From positions 25,878 to 89,877 of the forward strand of contig NZ_KB907816.1 of NCBI RefSeq assembly GCF_000382225.1: 64,000 bases of DNA. The letters run 5' to 3'. Positions 24,319-33,555 of this stretch are shown here, one piece after another; positions within the stretch are counted from its first letter, which is position 1; each line of letters opens with the position of its first letter. The notes beneath the pieces are model-generated. The model was not told the origin of the DNA. It worked only from the letters and a program-made list of their open reading frames with translations, and did no database searches. A program made the translations under genes and the position numbers. Source of the stretch: Hymenobacter aerophilus DSM 13606 (GTDB taxonomy: Bacteria; Bacteroidota; Bacteroidia; Cytophagales; Hymenobacteraceae).

Positions 24319-24780
24319 ATGCCCATCTTCGGCCACGTCGGCTACTACCGGCCGGGCGATGTGCTGGACAGCCGGCTGGCGCTGAGCCGGGCGGGGCTGC
24401 ACCGACCCACGCGCACCGGCGTAAGCGGCTCGGCCGAGGAAGGCGCGGAATCCATTATTCTGGCCGACCAGTACGAGGACGACGACTTTCGGGAGCACGA
24501 CCTGACGTACTCGGGCAGCGGCGGGCGCGACCCGCGCACCGGCCGGCAAACGGCCCACCAGGAGCTAACCGGCCGCAACCTGTATCTGCACAAAAGCCTG
24601 GAAACCGGCCGCTCGGTGCGGGTTTTCCGGCGGGTTGCGGTTGATTCGGGCCGCGGCTACCGCTACGAAGGGCTGTACCGGGTGGTAGCGGCCGTGTACG
24701 AGCCGGGCAAGGCGGGCTTTCGGGTCTGGAAGTTTCGGCTGGTGCCTGAAAAAAGCAACGGGGCAAAGGCTACATTGTGA
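24319..24780 (+). CDS. Stand-alone SRA (YDG) domain protein
   Basis: A 153-residue protein that is essentially one SRA domain, the fold that flips and reads modified cytosine in DNA. Diagnostic stretches are AGLHRP (25-30), EEGAESIILADQYEDD (40-55), YSGSGGRD (64-71), TAHQELTGRNLYL (78-90) and YRYEGLYRV (114-122), in the same order as in UHRF1-type and bacterial SRA proteins. It has no nuclease domain of its own. It is followed 63 bases later by an SRA-HNH protein on the same strand. It may be a specificity or decoy subunit for that nuclease. Confidence 0.93.
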   Translation: MPIFGHVGYYRPGDVLDSRLALSRAGLHRPTRTGVSGSAEEGAESIILADQYEDDDFREHDLTYSGSGGRDPRTGRQTAHQELTGRNLYLHKSLETGRSVRVFRRVAVDSGRGYRYEGLYRVVAAVYEPGKAGFRVWKFRLVPEKSNGAKATL

Positions 24781-24790
24781 AGGATGCGAG

Positions 24791-24798
24791 TAGGTTTG
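24791..24798 (+). promoter_or_regulatory. -7 box between the two SRA genes
   Basis: TAGGTTTG fits TAnnTTTG and ends 45 bases before the ATG at 24844. It supports that start over the in-frame ATG at 24784, which would place the box inside the coding region. No -33 TTG occurs at the right distance. Confidence 0.4.
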
Positions 24799-24843
24799 CA
24801 GCCGGCCGGTTACTTTTCCCGGCTTTCCTACCCCTGTTCTCTG

Positions 24844-25734
24844 ATGGCTACTCGTCCGGTACCCGTTCATCTTGGCCCAGTTGCCGGTATCGAGCCGGGG
24901 CACGAGTTTCTGCGCCGCTCGGAAGTGAAAGATGCGGGGCTGCACCGGGACTTGTATAAGGGTATTTCGAGCCTTAAAGGCCATCCGGCGGAGGCCATCG
25001 TATTATCGGGCGGCTACGAGGACGACCAGGATTTGGGCTCGGTGATACTGTACACCGGCGAAGGCGGCAATCAGGAAGGCCGGCAGGTAGCCGACCAGCA
25101 ACTAACGAGTGGCAACCGGGCGCTGCAACTCAGCTTCGAGCAGCAAACGCCGGTGCGCGTTATCCGCAAGGTGCAGGAGGGAAAAAGGGCCTTTTACCAG
25201 TACGCCGGGCTGTACCTGATTACCCGCTCTTCGGCGCAGCTGGGCCGCTCGGGCCACCTTATCTGGCAGTTCCGGCTGGAAATGCTGACTGCCGAAGCAT
25301 TGCCGGATTCGGCAGCAACGCTTCTGCAGGAGCCGGCCGTAACCTACGAGCCGGCGCCGCGCCAGCTGGCCCTAACCAGCCGCGTGGTGCGCGACACCCG
25401 CCTGATGCGCGCCGTGAAGGAGCTTTACGATTTCAGCTGCCAGGTTTGTGCCGCCCGGCTGCCCACTCCTACCGGGCCCTACGCCGAAGCTGCCCACATC
25501 CGGGGCCTCGGCGGCCCGCACCACGGGCCCGACAAGCTCGACAACCTGCTGTGCCTGTGCCCGAACCACCACGTTACCTTCGACCGGGGCAGCTGGTCGG
25601 TGAACGATGACGGGACCTTGCAAGGCCAGTCGGGCCGGCTGATGCTGGCTCTGGCCCATGAGGTCAACCCGCTGCACTTACTCTACCACCGGCGCCGCAT
25701 CTACCAGCCGCACCCGGCGCCTACTCTCTTCTAA
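24844..25734 (+). CDS. SRA-HNH putative modification-dependent endonuclease
   Basis: A 296-residue two-domain protein. Residues about 8-145 form an SRA domain (DAGLHRDLYKGI, EAIVLSGGYEDDQD, LYTGEGGNQ, LTSGNRAL, YAGLYLI). Residues about 180-265 form an HNH nuclease: C199 and C202 with C237 and C239-type cysteines frame the fold, H218 lies in AAHIRGLG, N234 in DNLL, and CPNHHVTFD supplies the final His pair. This is the layout of SRA-HNH enzymes that cut DNA containing 5-methyl- or 5-hydroxymethylcytosine, acting against modified phage DNA. The preceding single-SRA gene is unusual company. No DNA methyltransferase is adjacent. Confidence 0.9.
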   Translation: MATRPVPVHLGPVAGIEPGHEFLRRSEVKDAGLHRDLYKGISSLKGHPAEAIVLSGGYEDDQDLGSVILYTGEGGNQEGRQVADQQLTSGNRALQLSFEQQTPVRVIRKVQEGKRAFYQYAGLYLITRSSAQLGRSGHLIWQFRLEMLTAEALPDSAATLLQEPAVTYEPAPRQLALTSRVVRDTRLMRAVKELYDFSCQVCAARLPTPTGPYAEAAHIRGLGGPHHGPDKLDNLLCLCPNHHVTFDRGSWSVNDDGTLQGQSGRLMLALAHEVNPLHLLYHRRRIYQPHPAPTLF

Positions 25735-25742
25735 CGACCCGC

Positions 25743-26387
25743 ATGTACTCTCCCGACGACGCCCAGCGCTACGCCGACGACCACACCAGCCCCGAAAGCC
25801 CGCTGCTGGCCCGTCTCAATCGCGAAACCCACGTGCAGGTGCTGCACGCCCGCATGCTGTCGGGGCACGCGCAAGGGCGGCTTTTGAGTATGCTGAGCCA
25901 CATGGTGCGGCCGCGGCGGGTGCTGGAGCTGGGCACGTTTACCGGCTACTCGGCCCTGTGCCTGGCCGAAGGGCTGGCCCCCGATGGCCTGTTGCACACC
26001 GTGGAGCAGAACCCCGAGCTGGCCGGCCGCATCGGGCGTTACGTGGCCGAGGCGGGGTTGGAAGACCGGATTCAACTGCACATTGGCGACGCCCGGCAGG
26101 TGGTGCCCGCGCTGGCCGAAACCTGGGATTTGGTGTTCATCGACGCCGACAAAATCAACAACGACACCTACTACGAGCTGGTACTGCCCCAGGTGCGCCC
26201 CGGCGGCTTCCTGCTGATTGACAACGTGCTCTGGAACGGCAAGGTACTGCCCGGCTACCCCGTGAAGCCTGCCGACAAAGACACCCACGCCGTGCGCACC
26301 TTCAACGCCAAAGTGCAGGCCGATGCGCGGGTGGAAAACGTGCTACTACCCCTGCGCGACGGGCTGCTGCTGGTGCGCAAGCTGTAG
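25743..26387 (+). CDS. O-methyltransferase (family 3, SAM-dependent)
   Basis: A 214-residue class I methyltransferase of the catechol/caffeoyl-CoA type. SAM motif I is VLELGTFTGYSALCLAEGL, motif II VEQNPELAG, and the metal-binding Asp residues are expected in VFIDADKINND and LLIDNVLWNGKV. Length is normal. It follows the SRA-HNH gene by only eight bases and could share its transcript. Family members usually methylate catechol-like small molecules or tRNA bases (TrmR), so a direct link to restriction is not implied. Confidence 0.92.
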   Translation: MYSPDDAQRYADDHTSPESPLLARLNRETHVQVLHARMLSGHAQGRLLSMLSHMVRPRRVLELGTFTGYSALCLAEGLAPDGLLHTVEQNPELAGRIGRYVAEAGLEDRIQLHIGDARQVVPALAETWDLVFIDADKINNDTYYELVLPQVRPGGFLLIDNVLWNGKVLPGYPVKPADKDTHAVRTFNAKVQADARVENVLLPLRDGLLLVRKL

Positions 26388-26410
26388 CGCAACGGCAGTT
26401 TCCAATAGCC

Positions 26411-26511
26411 CGTCATTCAGAGCGAAGCGAAGAATCTCGCGTGCCACAGCAATTTCTGACGACAGAGTTACCATTACCCGCGAGATTCTTCGCGCTGCTC
26501 AGAATGACACG
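26411..26511. repeat. Inverted repeat, GAATCTCGC subtype (copy 7)
   Basis: The left arm CGTCATTCAGAGCGAAGCGA... at 26411-26441 pairs with the right arm ending GCTCAGAATGACACG at 26511, with a few mismatches. It lies just after the O-methyltransferase gene. Confidence 0.85.
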
Positions 26512-26619
26512 CCTTTTACTTATCAACCGAATCTATTTCAAAAGAAAACGGCGAGTCCGTTAAACGTTGGCGAAAATTTGGCGTCTATGGTGGCTAATGC
26601 CTGACTCATTCGCCTGCTG

Positions 26620-29565
26620 ATGCTACGCTTCCTCTTTTCGCTGCTGCTGTTTATCCTTTTGCTGACCACGGCCCGCGCTCAGACGACCGTAAGCGGGCGG
26701 GTGCTCGATGCTCAGGACCAGTCGGCGCTGCTGGGGGCCAACGTGGTGCTGCTGCAGCTGCCCGACTCGGTGCGGCGCGGGGCGGCCGTGGATACGGAGG
26801 GCGCCTTTACGGTGCCCAACGTGCCGGCGGGACGCTACCGGCTCACGGTGTCGTTTCTGGGTTACCAGGATTTGCAGCGCACCGTGGAAGTGGGCAGCGC
26901 GCCGCTGAACCTAGGCGCCCTGACATTGCAGGCCGGGGGCGTAACGCTGAAAGGCGTGGAAGTGGTGGGCCAGGCCGCGGCGGCCGTGCAGAAGGGCGAC
27001 ACGGCCCAGTTCAACGCCGGCTCGTTTAAAACCAACCCCGACGCCAGCGCCGGCGACCTGATTCGCAAAATGCCCGGCGTGACCGTGGACCCCACGACCG
27101 GCAAGGTGCAGGCCCAGGGCGAGCAGGTGCAACGGGTGCTGGTGGACGGCAAGGAGTTTTTCGGCAACGACCCCGACGCCGTGCTTAAGAACCTGCCGGC
27201 CGAGGTGATTGACAAGATTCAGGTGTACGACCGGGCCTCCGACCAGAGCCAGTTTACGGGTTTCGACGATGGTAACCAGCAGAAAACCATCAACATCGTG
27301 ACCAAGCCGCAATTCCGCAACGGCAAGTTCGGGCGGGTGGTGGCCGGCTACGGGCCGCTCGACGACCGCTACCGGGTGAGCGGCAACCTGAACAGCTTTA
27401 AGGGCAAGCGCCGGCTGAGCGTAGTGGCCCAGACCAACAACATCAACGAGCAGAACTTCGGCACCGACGATTTGCTGGGCGTGGTGGGCGGCTCGGGCGG
27501 CGGCGGCCGGGGTGGCCGTGGCGGCGGCCGGGGAGGCCAGGGCGGTGGTGGCGGGGGCAACGCGGGCGACTTTCTGGTGAACCAGCGGGGCGGCATCAGC
27601 AAAACGCACGCGCTGGGCCTGAACTACTCCGATACCTGGGGCACAAAAACCGACGTGCAGGGCAGCTACTTTTTCAACCTGAGCGATAACAACAGCACCA
27701 CCAGCCTGCTACGCCGCTACGTGCCCACCGTGGGCCAGCCCCAGGATTTGCGCTACGCCGAGGATTCGCGCGCCACCAGCCGCAACCTCAACAACCGCTT
27801 CAACCTGCGCATCGACCACAAATTCGACTCGCTGAACTCGTTGCTGTGGCGGCCCAGCTTTAGTATGCAGCGCAACACGGGTACCAGCCTGCTCGATGGC
27901 AACACCTACCTGGCCCCGGCTGATGCGGCCGGCGCCACCACGCCGCAGGGCGCCAACGCTAGCTCCTACCGCTCGGCCCTGACGGGCCTGACGGGCAGCA
28001 GCCAGCTATTGTACCGCCACCGCTTTGCCCGGCGGGGCCGCACGTTTGCGGCGGGCTTCAACGTGGGCTACAACGACAACCGCGGCGACAACAACCTGCT
28101 TTCCAGTAACACCTTCTACCGCCAGCAGCAGCCCGTTACCAGCACGCTTAACCAGTTTTCGGAGCTGACCCAGACCGGCTGGAACTGGCGCGGCAGCCTC
28201 GACTACACCGAGCCGCTGGGCGAGCACTCGGCCCTGCAGCTGGAATACGACGTGGCCTACACGCCCAATCAATCGGACAAGCGCACCTACGATTTCGTGC
28301 CCGCCGAGCAGCAGTACACCCGCCTCAACGACACGCTCAGCTCGGTGTTCCAGAGCAGCTACCTCACCAACTCGGGCGAGCTGAGCTACCGCTACCAGAA
28401 CAAGGAGCTGCAGTGGTCGGTGGGCGCCGAGGTGCAGGACGCCCGCCTGCAAAGCGACCAGGAGTTTCCGCGGCCCGGCAGCACGCGCCGCTCGTTCCTG
28501 AATGTGCTGCCCAACGCCCGGCTGCGCTACAACTTCTCGAAGCAGCAGAACCTGCGCATTAACTACCGCACCAGCACCAATCCGCCCTCCGTCAACCAGT
28601 TGCAGGAAGTGGTAAACAACGCCAACCCGCTGCAGCTGACCACCGGCAACCCCAATCTGCGCCAGGAAACCCGCCAGAATTTGTTCGTGCGCTACTCGTC
28701 GGCGGTGCCCGAGAAGTCGCGCTCGTTTTTCGCCTTTCTGGGCGGCAGCTACGTGAACAACTACATCACTAACAACACGATATACGCCAGCGGCGCCCCT
28801 TTAACGGTTGATGGCATCGTGATTCCGGCCGGCGGCCAGCTCACGCGGCCCGTCAACCTGAGCCGGCAGTATTCGCTGCGCTCCTTTGCCAACTACAGCC
28901 AGCCGCTGGCCTTCATCAAATCGAATCTGAGCGTGAATGCCGGGGCCAACTATGCCCAGACGCCGGGCCTGGTATTCGGCGAGCTGAACTACAACCGCAC
29001 GCCTTCGGCCAGCCTGGGCGTGGGCCTGAGCAGCAACATCAGCCCCGAACTCGACTTCACGCTTTCGTCGAATTCGAGCCAGAGCTGGGTGCGCAACAGC
29101 CTGCAGCCGCAGCTCAACAGCCGCTACTTCCGCCAGAACACCAGCCTGCGTCTGAGCTGGATTATCCTCAAGGGCATCACGCTCAAGTCTGATGTCAACC
29201 ACCAGCTGTACTCGGGCCTGGCGGCGGGCTACAACCAGAACTTTGTACTCTGGAATGCCTCGCTGGGCAAGAAGATTTTCGCCAATCAGCGGGGCGAAAT
29301 CCAGCTGTTTGCCTTCGATTTGCTGGGCCAGAACAACAGCATCCAGCGCAACATTGCCGCCGCCTACACCGAGGACGTGCAAACCAACATCCTGCAGCGC
29401 TACTTCCTGCTGAGCTTCACCTACAACATCCGCAGCTTCGGCGGCGGCGCCGGCAACCCCACCGACTTCGAGCGCGGCGGCCGCGACACCAACGACGGCC
29501 CGCGCCCCGGCGGCTATGGCCGGCCCGGCGGCGGGGGCGGCGGGGGCCGGCCCGGCGGCTTTTAG
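26620..29565 (+). CDS. TonB-receptor-like outer membrane beta-barrel protein
   Basis: A 981-residue outer membrane protein. The signal peptide MLRFLFSLLLFILLLTTARA is followed by a carboxypeptidase-regulatory-like domain (TTVSGRVLDAQDQSALLGAN...). A plug-like domain (LIRKMPGVTVDP, VLVDGKEFFGNDP, IDKIQVYDRASDQSQFTGFDDG) and a long barrel come next. A Gly/Arg-rich loop lies near residues 290-312 and a Gly/Pro/Arg-rich C-terminal tail covers the last 40 residues. This is the OMP_b-brl_3 type of Bacteroidota, related to SusC but usually without a SusD partner, and none is present here. Substrate unknown. Confidence 0.92.
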   Translation: MLRFLFSLLLFILLLTTARAQTTVSGRVLDAQDQSALLGANVVLLQLPDSVRRGAAVDTEGAFTVPNVPAGRYRLTVSFLGYQDLQRTVEVGSAPLNLGALTLQAGGVTLKGVEVVGQAAAAVQKGDTAQFNAGSFKTNPDASAGDLIRKMPGVTVDPTTGKVQAQGEQVQRVLVDGKEFFGNDPDAVLKNLPAEVIDKIQVYDRASDQSQFTGFDDGNQQKTINIVTKPQFRNGKFGRVVAGYGPLDDRYRVSGNLNSFKGKRRLSVVAQTNNINEQNFGTDDLLGVVGGSGGGGRGGRGGGRGGQGGGGGGNAGDFLVNQRGGISKTHALGLNYSDTWGTKTDVQGSYFFNLSDNNSTTSLLRRYVPTVGQPQDLRYAEDSRATSRNLNNRFNLRIDHKFDSLNSLLWRPSFSMQRNTGTSLLDGNTYLAPADAAGATTPQGANASSYRSALTGLTGSSQLLYRHRFARRGRTFAAGFNVGYNDNRGDNNLLSSNTFYRQQQPVTSTLNQFSELTQTGWNWRGSLDYTEPLGEHSALQLEYDVAYTPNQSDKRTYDFVPAEQQYTRLNDTLSSVFQSSYLTNSGELSYRYQNKELQWSVGAEVQDARLQSDQEFPRPGSTRRSFLNVLPNARLRYNFSKQQNLRINYRTSTNPPSVNQLQEVVNNANPLQLTTGNPNLRQETRQNLFVRYSSAVPEKSRSFFAFLGGSYVNNYITNNTIYASGAPLTVDGIVIPAGGQLTRPVNLSRQYSLRSFANYSQPLAFIKSNLSVNAGANYAQTPGLVFGELNYNRTPSASLGVGLSSNISPELDFTLSSNSSQSWVRNSLQPQLNSRYFRQNTSLRLSWIILKGITLKSDVNHQLYSGLAAGYNQNFVLWNASLGKKIFANQRGEIQLFAFDLLGQNNSIQRNIAAAYTEDVQTNILQRYFLLSFTYNIRSFGGGAGNPTDFERGGRDTNDGPRPGGYGRPGGGGGGGRPGGF

Positions 29566-29655
29566 CCCAGCCGCTGATTTTTGCGCTATTTTGCGGGCCG
29601 ACGAGGCTGGTGCGGCACCCATTGCCGGCCGTTGCGCCTCCGGTTTGTCTCCGTC

Positions 29656-31941
29656 ATGAAGCGAATTTACTTATTGCTACTATTGCTGCTCCCGCTGTTG
29701 GGCGTGGCCCAAACTGTGCCCGTGCCGGCCAACCTGCTGCTGGGCAACCTGCGCCTGCGCCTCACGCCGGGCGGCCAAGCGGCCGTGCAGCAGAAGGTGG
29801 ATGCACTGCGCCGCCACCCGGCTTCGTTCCAGGCCAAAGTGGTGCTGGCTGATGCGTATTTCCCCATTATCGACCGGGTGTTTCAGCAGGAAGGGCTGCC
29901 GCTGGATTTCCGCTACCTGGCCATCCACGAAAGCGGTTTGCAGGGCAACGCCCAGAGCATCAGCGACGCCATTGGCTACTGGCAGTTCAAGCGCGAGTCG
30001 GCGCAGGATTTTGGGCTGCTGATGAACGAGGCGGTGGATGAGCGCAAGCATATTGTGGCCTCCTCGAAGGCGGCGGCCCAGTATCTGCTGCGCAACAACA
30101 AAACGTTTCATAACTGGATCAACACCCTCATCAGCTACAACCTGGGCCTGACCGGGGCCAAACCCTACACGCTGCCCACCGATTACGACGCCACCGAAAT
30201 GGAAATTTCGGAGCGCACCAACGGCTACGTGCTCACGTTTCTGGCCCACAAGGTGGCCTTTGAGCCGGCTCTGAACCTCAACCCAAGGCCGCCGCTGCTG
30301 TTCCAAGAGTTTCCGGCCCCGGCCGGGCAGCCGCTGGCTCTGCTGGCTACCAGCCTGCGCCTGAATCCCGAGGAGCTGGCCAAGTACAACCGCTGGCTGC
30401 TGGCCCCCACCGTGCCCACTGACCGCGTGTACACCGTGCTGGTACCCATCACCGACCCGGCCCAGCTGACGCTGCTGGCCGCCCAGCAGAAGTCGGCCGC
30501 CGCCACCCAACTGCTCACCCCGCCCACCCCCGACCCCGAAAACGCCGAGCTGGTGCGCGTAAACGGCCTGCGCGCTTTGGTGGCCCTGCCCGGCGACACC
30601 AAGGAAAGCCTGGCCCGCCGCGGCAACCTCAAGCTGCGGCGCTTTCTGAAGTACAACGACCTGTACGCCTTCGACCAGATTGTGCCCGGCCAGCCCTATT
30701 TTCTGCAGAAGAAGCGCGACAAAGCGGCCGTAGAATACCACGTAACCCAGCCCGGCGAAAGCGTGCTGAGTGTGTCGCAGAAGTACGGGCTGCGGGCTAA
30801 AGCTATCTGGCAGAAAAACCGCATGGCCCGCAACGAGGAGCTGCGCGCCGGCCGGGTGCTGTGGCTGCAGCACACCCGGCCCAAAACCACGCCCATCGAG
30901 TACGTGGACAGCCAGAACCGCGCCGCGCTGGCCGCCTTCGAGCAGCCCGTAAGCAGCACCCCGGCCCCCGCCCCAGCTCCTGCCCGCAAGCGCACCAACG
31001 ACGCCGAGCCCTACCGCGGCAGCACCGCCCGCGCCAGCCGCACGCTGGAGGACGCCGTGGAAGACGACTCAGCCGCCGAAGCCGACGCCCAAGTGGAAAG
31101 CATAAACGAACAGCCCGCCGCCCCGGCTCCTGCTGCTCCGGCTCCTGTCGCTACTCCGGCTCCGGCTACCCCCGCGCCGGCTCCCGCAAAGCCGGCCCCA
31201 GCTCCGGCACCTGTCCCGGCTTCGTCGCTGCCACCGCGCCGGCCGCTACCCGCCCCGCGCCCCGTAGCCGACGAGCCCCGCGACGGGTCGGCGGCGCCCG
31301 CCTCCACCCCAACTGACACGCCGCGGCCTGCTTCGGTCTGGCGGCCTGCTCCCACTCCGGCCCCGCAGCCGGCCGCTCCTGCGCCGGTTGCTACGCCAGT
31401 TCCGGCAACGTCGGCGACTCCGGTTGCTACCCCGACCCCGGCTGTTAAGCCAGTTCCTGCGCCGACGGCCGTAACTCCGGCGGCGCCAGCCTCCTCACCA
31501 GCCCCGGAAGTTGCTGCCGCACCTGCTGCCGGCCCGCCCACTATTGTGGAGCCGGTACCGGCCAGCGGTTTGCACACCGTCGAGCCCAAGGAAAACCTGT
31601 ATTCGGTGGCCCGCCGCTTCAAGCTGCGCCCGGCCGATATCATTGCCTGGAATGAGCTGCCGGCCAATCCGTCGCTGAAAATCGGGCAGGTGCTGCGCGT
31701 AGCGGCTCCGGCGGTTACCGATGCGCCGGCCGCTACCACTACCCCGAACGGCACCCCGGCTTCGCCGGCTCCTGCTACGGCCCCGGCGGTAGTGCGCCAC
31801 ACGGTGCAGCCGGGCGAGACGCTTTACGCCATTTCGCGCCGCTACAGCGTTACCATCAAGCAGCTTATGGAGTGGAACGGCAAGCCCGATTTTGCCGTGA
31901 AGCCCGGCGAAGTGCTAGTGGTAACGCCGCCGGCCCAGTAG
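29656..31941 (+). CDS. Lytic transglycosylase with three LysM domains
   Basis: A 761-residue envelope enzyme that cuts the glycan strands of peptidoglycan. After a signal peptide (MKRIYLLLLLLLPLLGVAQ) comes an SLT/MltD-like catalytic domain with Glu 92 in AIHESGLQGNAQS and IGYWQFKRESAQDFG. One LysM (VTQPGESVLSVSQKYGL) lies near residue 365, then a roughly 200-residue Pro/Ala-rich linker, and two C-terminal LysM domains (VEPKENLYSVARRFKL and VQPGETLYAISRRYSV) bind peptidoglycan. The layout resembles MltD. The start is defined by the signal peptide. A strong terminator follows. Confidence 0.93.
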   Translation: MKRIYLLLLLLLPLLGVAQTVPVPANLLLGNLRLRLTPGGQAAVQQKVDALRRHPASFQAKVVLADAYFPIIDRVFQQEGLPLDFRYLAIHESGLQGNAQSISDAIGYWQFKRESAQDFGLLMNEAVDERKHIVASSKAAAQYLLRNNKTFHNWINTLISYNLGLTGAKPYTLPTDYDATEMEISERTNGYVLTFLAHKVAFEPALNLNPRPPLLFQEFPAPAGQPLALLATSLRLNPEELAKYNRWLLAPTVPTDRVYTVLVPITDPAQLTLLAAQQKSAAATQLLTPPTPDPENAELVRVNGLRALVALPGDTKESLARRGNLKLRRFLKYNDLYAFDQIVPGQPYFLQKKRDKAAVEYHVTQPGESVLSVSQKYGLRAKAIWQKNRMARNEELRAGRVLWLQHTRPKTTPIEYVDSQNRAALAAFEQPVSSTPAPAPAPARKRTNDAEPYRGSTARASRTLEDAVEDDSAAEADAQVESINEQPAAPAPAAPAPVATPAPATPAPAPAKPAPAPAPVPASSLPPRRPLPAPRPVADEPRDGSAAPASTPTDTPRPASVWRPAPTPAPQPAAPAPVATPVPATSATPVATPTPAVKPVPAPTAVTPAAPASSPAPEVAAAPAAGPPTIVEPVPASGLHTVEPKENLYSVARRFKLRPADIIAWNELPANPSLKIGQVLRVAAPAVTDAPAATTTPNGTPASPAPATAPAVVRHTVQPGETLYAISRRYSVTIKQLMEWNGKPDFAVKPGEVLVVTPPAQ

Positions 31942-31971
31942 CCTGGGCTCCCACCAGCTGCCCCACTTTTT

Positions 31972-32033
31972 CAGCCCTGCCGAAACCGTGCAGCCTATTC
32001 ATCTGGCGCGCGTTTCGGCGGGGCTGCTTTTTT
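31972..32033 (+). terminator. Intrinsic terminator of the transglycosylase gene
   Basis: CAGCCCTGCCGAAAC (31972-31986) pairs with GTTTCGGCGGGGCTG (32012-32026) with one mismatch, followed by a T-run at 32028-32033. Confidence 0.85.
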
Positions 32034-32139
32034 AGCCGTAGCACTTTATTAGAAAGACTGAATACTGCTGCCTCATGTGCATCAGCAGCTTCTATTTCGG
32101 TCACTCAGTCCGGCGTGCTGAAGCCCGGCCCAGCCGCCG

Positions 32140-32147
32140 TACCTTTG
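32140..32147 (+). promoter_or_regulatory. -7 box directly before the MFS gene
   Basis: TACCTTTG ends seven bases before the ATG at 32155. CTG, a weak match to TTG, lies 19 bases upstream of it. The predicted transcript would start at or next to the start codon. Confidence 0.6.
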
Positions 32148-32154
32148 CGGCCGC

Positions 32155-33390
32155 ATGGCTTCTTCGCTTACTACTACGGCCCCCGCGCCCCGGCCGCCCC
32201 GCGTGTACACGGTCGGCTTCTGGCTGATGTGCCTTTCGTCGCTCCTGTTTTTCATGAGCTTCAACATGCTGCTGCCCGAGCTGCCCGACTACCTCACGGG
32301 GCTGGGCGGCGGCGAGTATAAAGGCTACATCATTGCCCTGTTCACGCTCACGGCGGGCCTCTCGCGGCCGTTTTCGGGCAAGCTGGCCGATACGGTGGGG
32401 CGCATTCCGGTGATGGTGTTCGGCTCGCTGGTGTGCTTTATCTGCGGCTTCTTTTATCCGTTTACCGTTACGGTAGTGGGGTTTCTGGGGCTGCGGCTGC
32501 TGCACGGTTTCAGCACCGGCTTCAAGCCCACCGGCACGGCCGCCTTCATTGCCGACATTGTGCCGCTGGCCCGCCGTGGCGAGGCTATGGGGCTGCTGGG
32601 CGTGGCCGGCTCGGTGGGCATGGCCGCCGGCCCCACACTGGGCTCGTGGCTGGCGGCGCACTTCTCGCTCAACGTGCTGTTCTACTGCTCCTCGGGCCTG
32701 GCCCTGCTCAGCCTGATTGTGCAGGGCACCATGACCGAAACGCTGGCCCCGGCCCAGCGGCAGCGCTTCAGCTGGAAGCTGCTCAAGATTGAAAGCTGGC
32801 AGGAAGTGTTTGAGCCCCGCGTGCTGGTGCCGGCCGCGGCCACGCTGCTGTTCCTGTTTCCGTTCGGCGCCATTTTCACGGTGGTGCCCGACCAGAGCCG
32901 GGTGCTGGGCCTCACGGGCGAAAGCAAGGGGCTGTTTTACCTCTGCTACACCGGCGCCTCGCTGGTGGTGCGCCTGGTGGGCGGCCGCAGCTCCGATAAA
33001 TACGGCCGGGTGCCGGTGCTTATCGGCTCGTCGGGCATTATGGTAGCGGCGCTGCTACTGCTGGCCTTCGCCAGCACGGTGCCGATTTTTCTGGCCGGCG
33101 CCATGCTGTTCGGGCTGGGCACCGGGCTCAACTCGCCCACCATTTATGCCTGGACGGTGGATTTGAGCCACCCCGAACGGCGCGGCCGGGCCGTTTCCAC
33201 GATGTACATGGCCCTGGAGGCGGGCATCGGCATCGGGGCTTTGCTGGCGGGCTGGATATTCAGCAACGAGCCGGCCCATTTGCCCTTCGTGCACCTGGCC
33301 AGCGCCGGTAGCGTGCTGCTGGGGCTGGTTTTCCTGCTGACAATGCGGCGCCGGGTGCCGGCCGTGCTGGAGGAGCAGCCGCAGGCCTGA
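32155..33390 (+). CDS. Major facilitator superfamily transporter
   Basis: A 411-residue polytopic membrane protein with about twelve hydrophobic segments. The MFS loop 2-3 signature is seen as GLSRPFSGKLADTVGRIPVMV (Gly, Asp-x-x-Gly-Arg), and the repeated version in the second half as VGGRSSDKYGRVPVLI. Substrate cannot be inferred; the family includes drug and sugar exporters. It stands alone between a terminator and a small hairpin. Confidence 0.9.
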   Translation: MASSLTTTAPAPRPPRVYTVGFWLMCLSSLLFFMSFNMLLPELPDYLTGLGGGEYKGYIIALFTLTAGLSRPFSGKLADTVGRIPVMVFGSLVCFICGFFYPFTVTVVGFLGLRLLHGFSTGFKPTGTAAFIADIVPLARRGEAMGLLGVAGSVGMAAGPTLGSWLAAHFSLNVLFYCSSGLALLSLIVQGTMTETLAPAQRQRFSWKLLKIESWQEVFEPRVLVPAAATLLFLFPFGAIFTVVPDQSRVLGLTGESKGLFYLCYTGASLVVRLVGGRSSDKYGRVPVLIGSSGIMVAALLLLAFASTVPIFLAGAMLFGLGTGLNSPTIYAWTVDLSHPERRGRAVSTMYMALEAGIGIGALLAGWIFSNEPAHLPFVHLASAGSVLLGLVFLLTMRRRVPAVLEEQPQA

Positions 33391-33438
33391 ACCGGCGTTA
33401 GACAGGCGCAATACAAGGCATCGTCGTGAGCATCCTAC

Positions 33439-33459
33439 TTATTGCCATTTTGGCAATAA
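33439..33459. promoter_or_regulatory. Small A/T-rich palindrome upstream of the metalloprotease
   Basis: TTATTGCCA-TTT-TGGCAATAA is a perfect 9-base stem with a 3-base loop, about 50 bases after the MFS gene and about 100 before the metalloprotease start. It could be an operator or a weak terminator; no U-tract follows. Confidence 0.4.
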
Positions 33460-33555
33460 ATCCTGCAGACTGCCGACAAAACTTCTATATTGAGGGCGCT
33501 TTCTCTGTGCAGAGCGGGCGCCCCTTTCTGTTCTTTGCCCTTCCACAACTACTTG

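Noticed and set aside
25743..26387. The O-methyltransferase as the modification enzyme of the SRA-HNH system
   Set aside because: Its motifs are those of small-molecule or tRNA O-methyltransferases, not DNA cytosine or adenine methyltransferases; there is no PC or NPPY-type motif.
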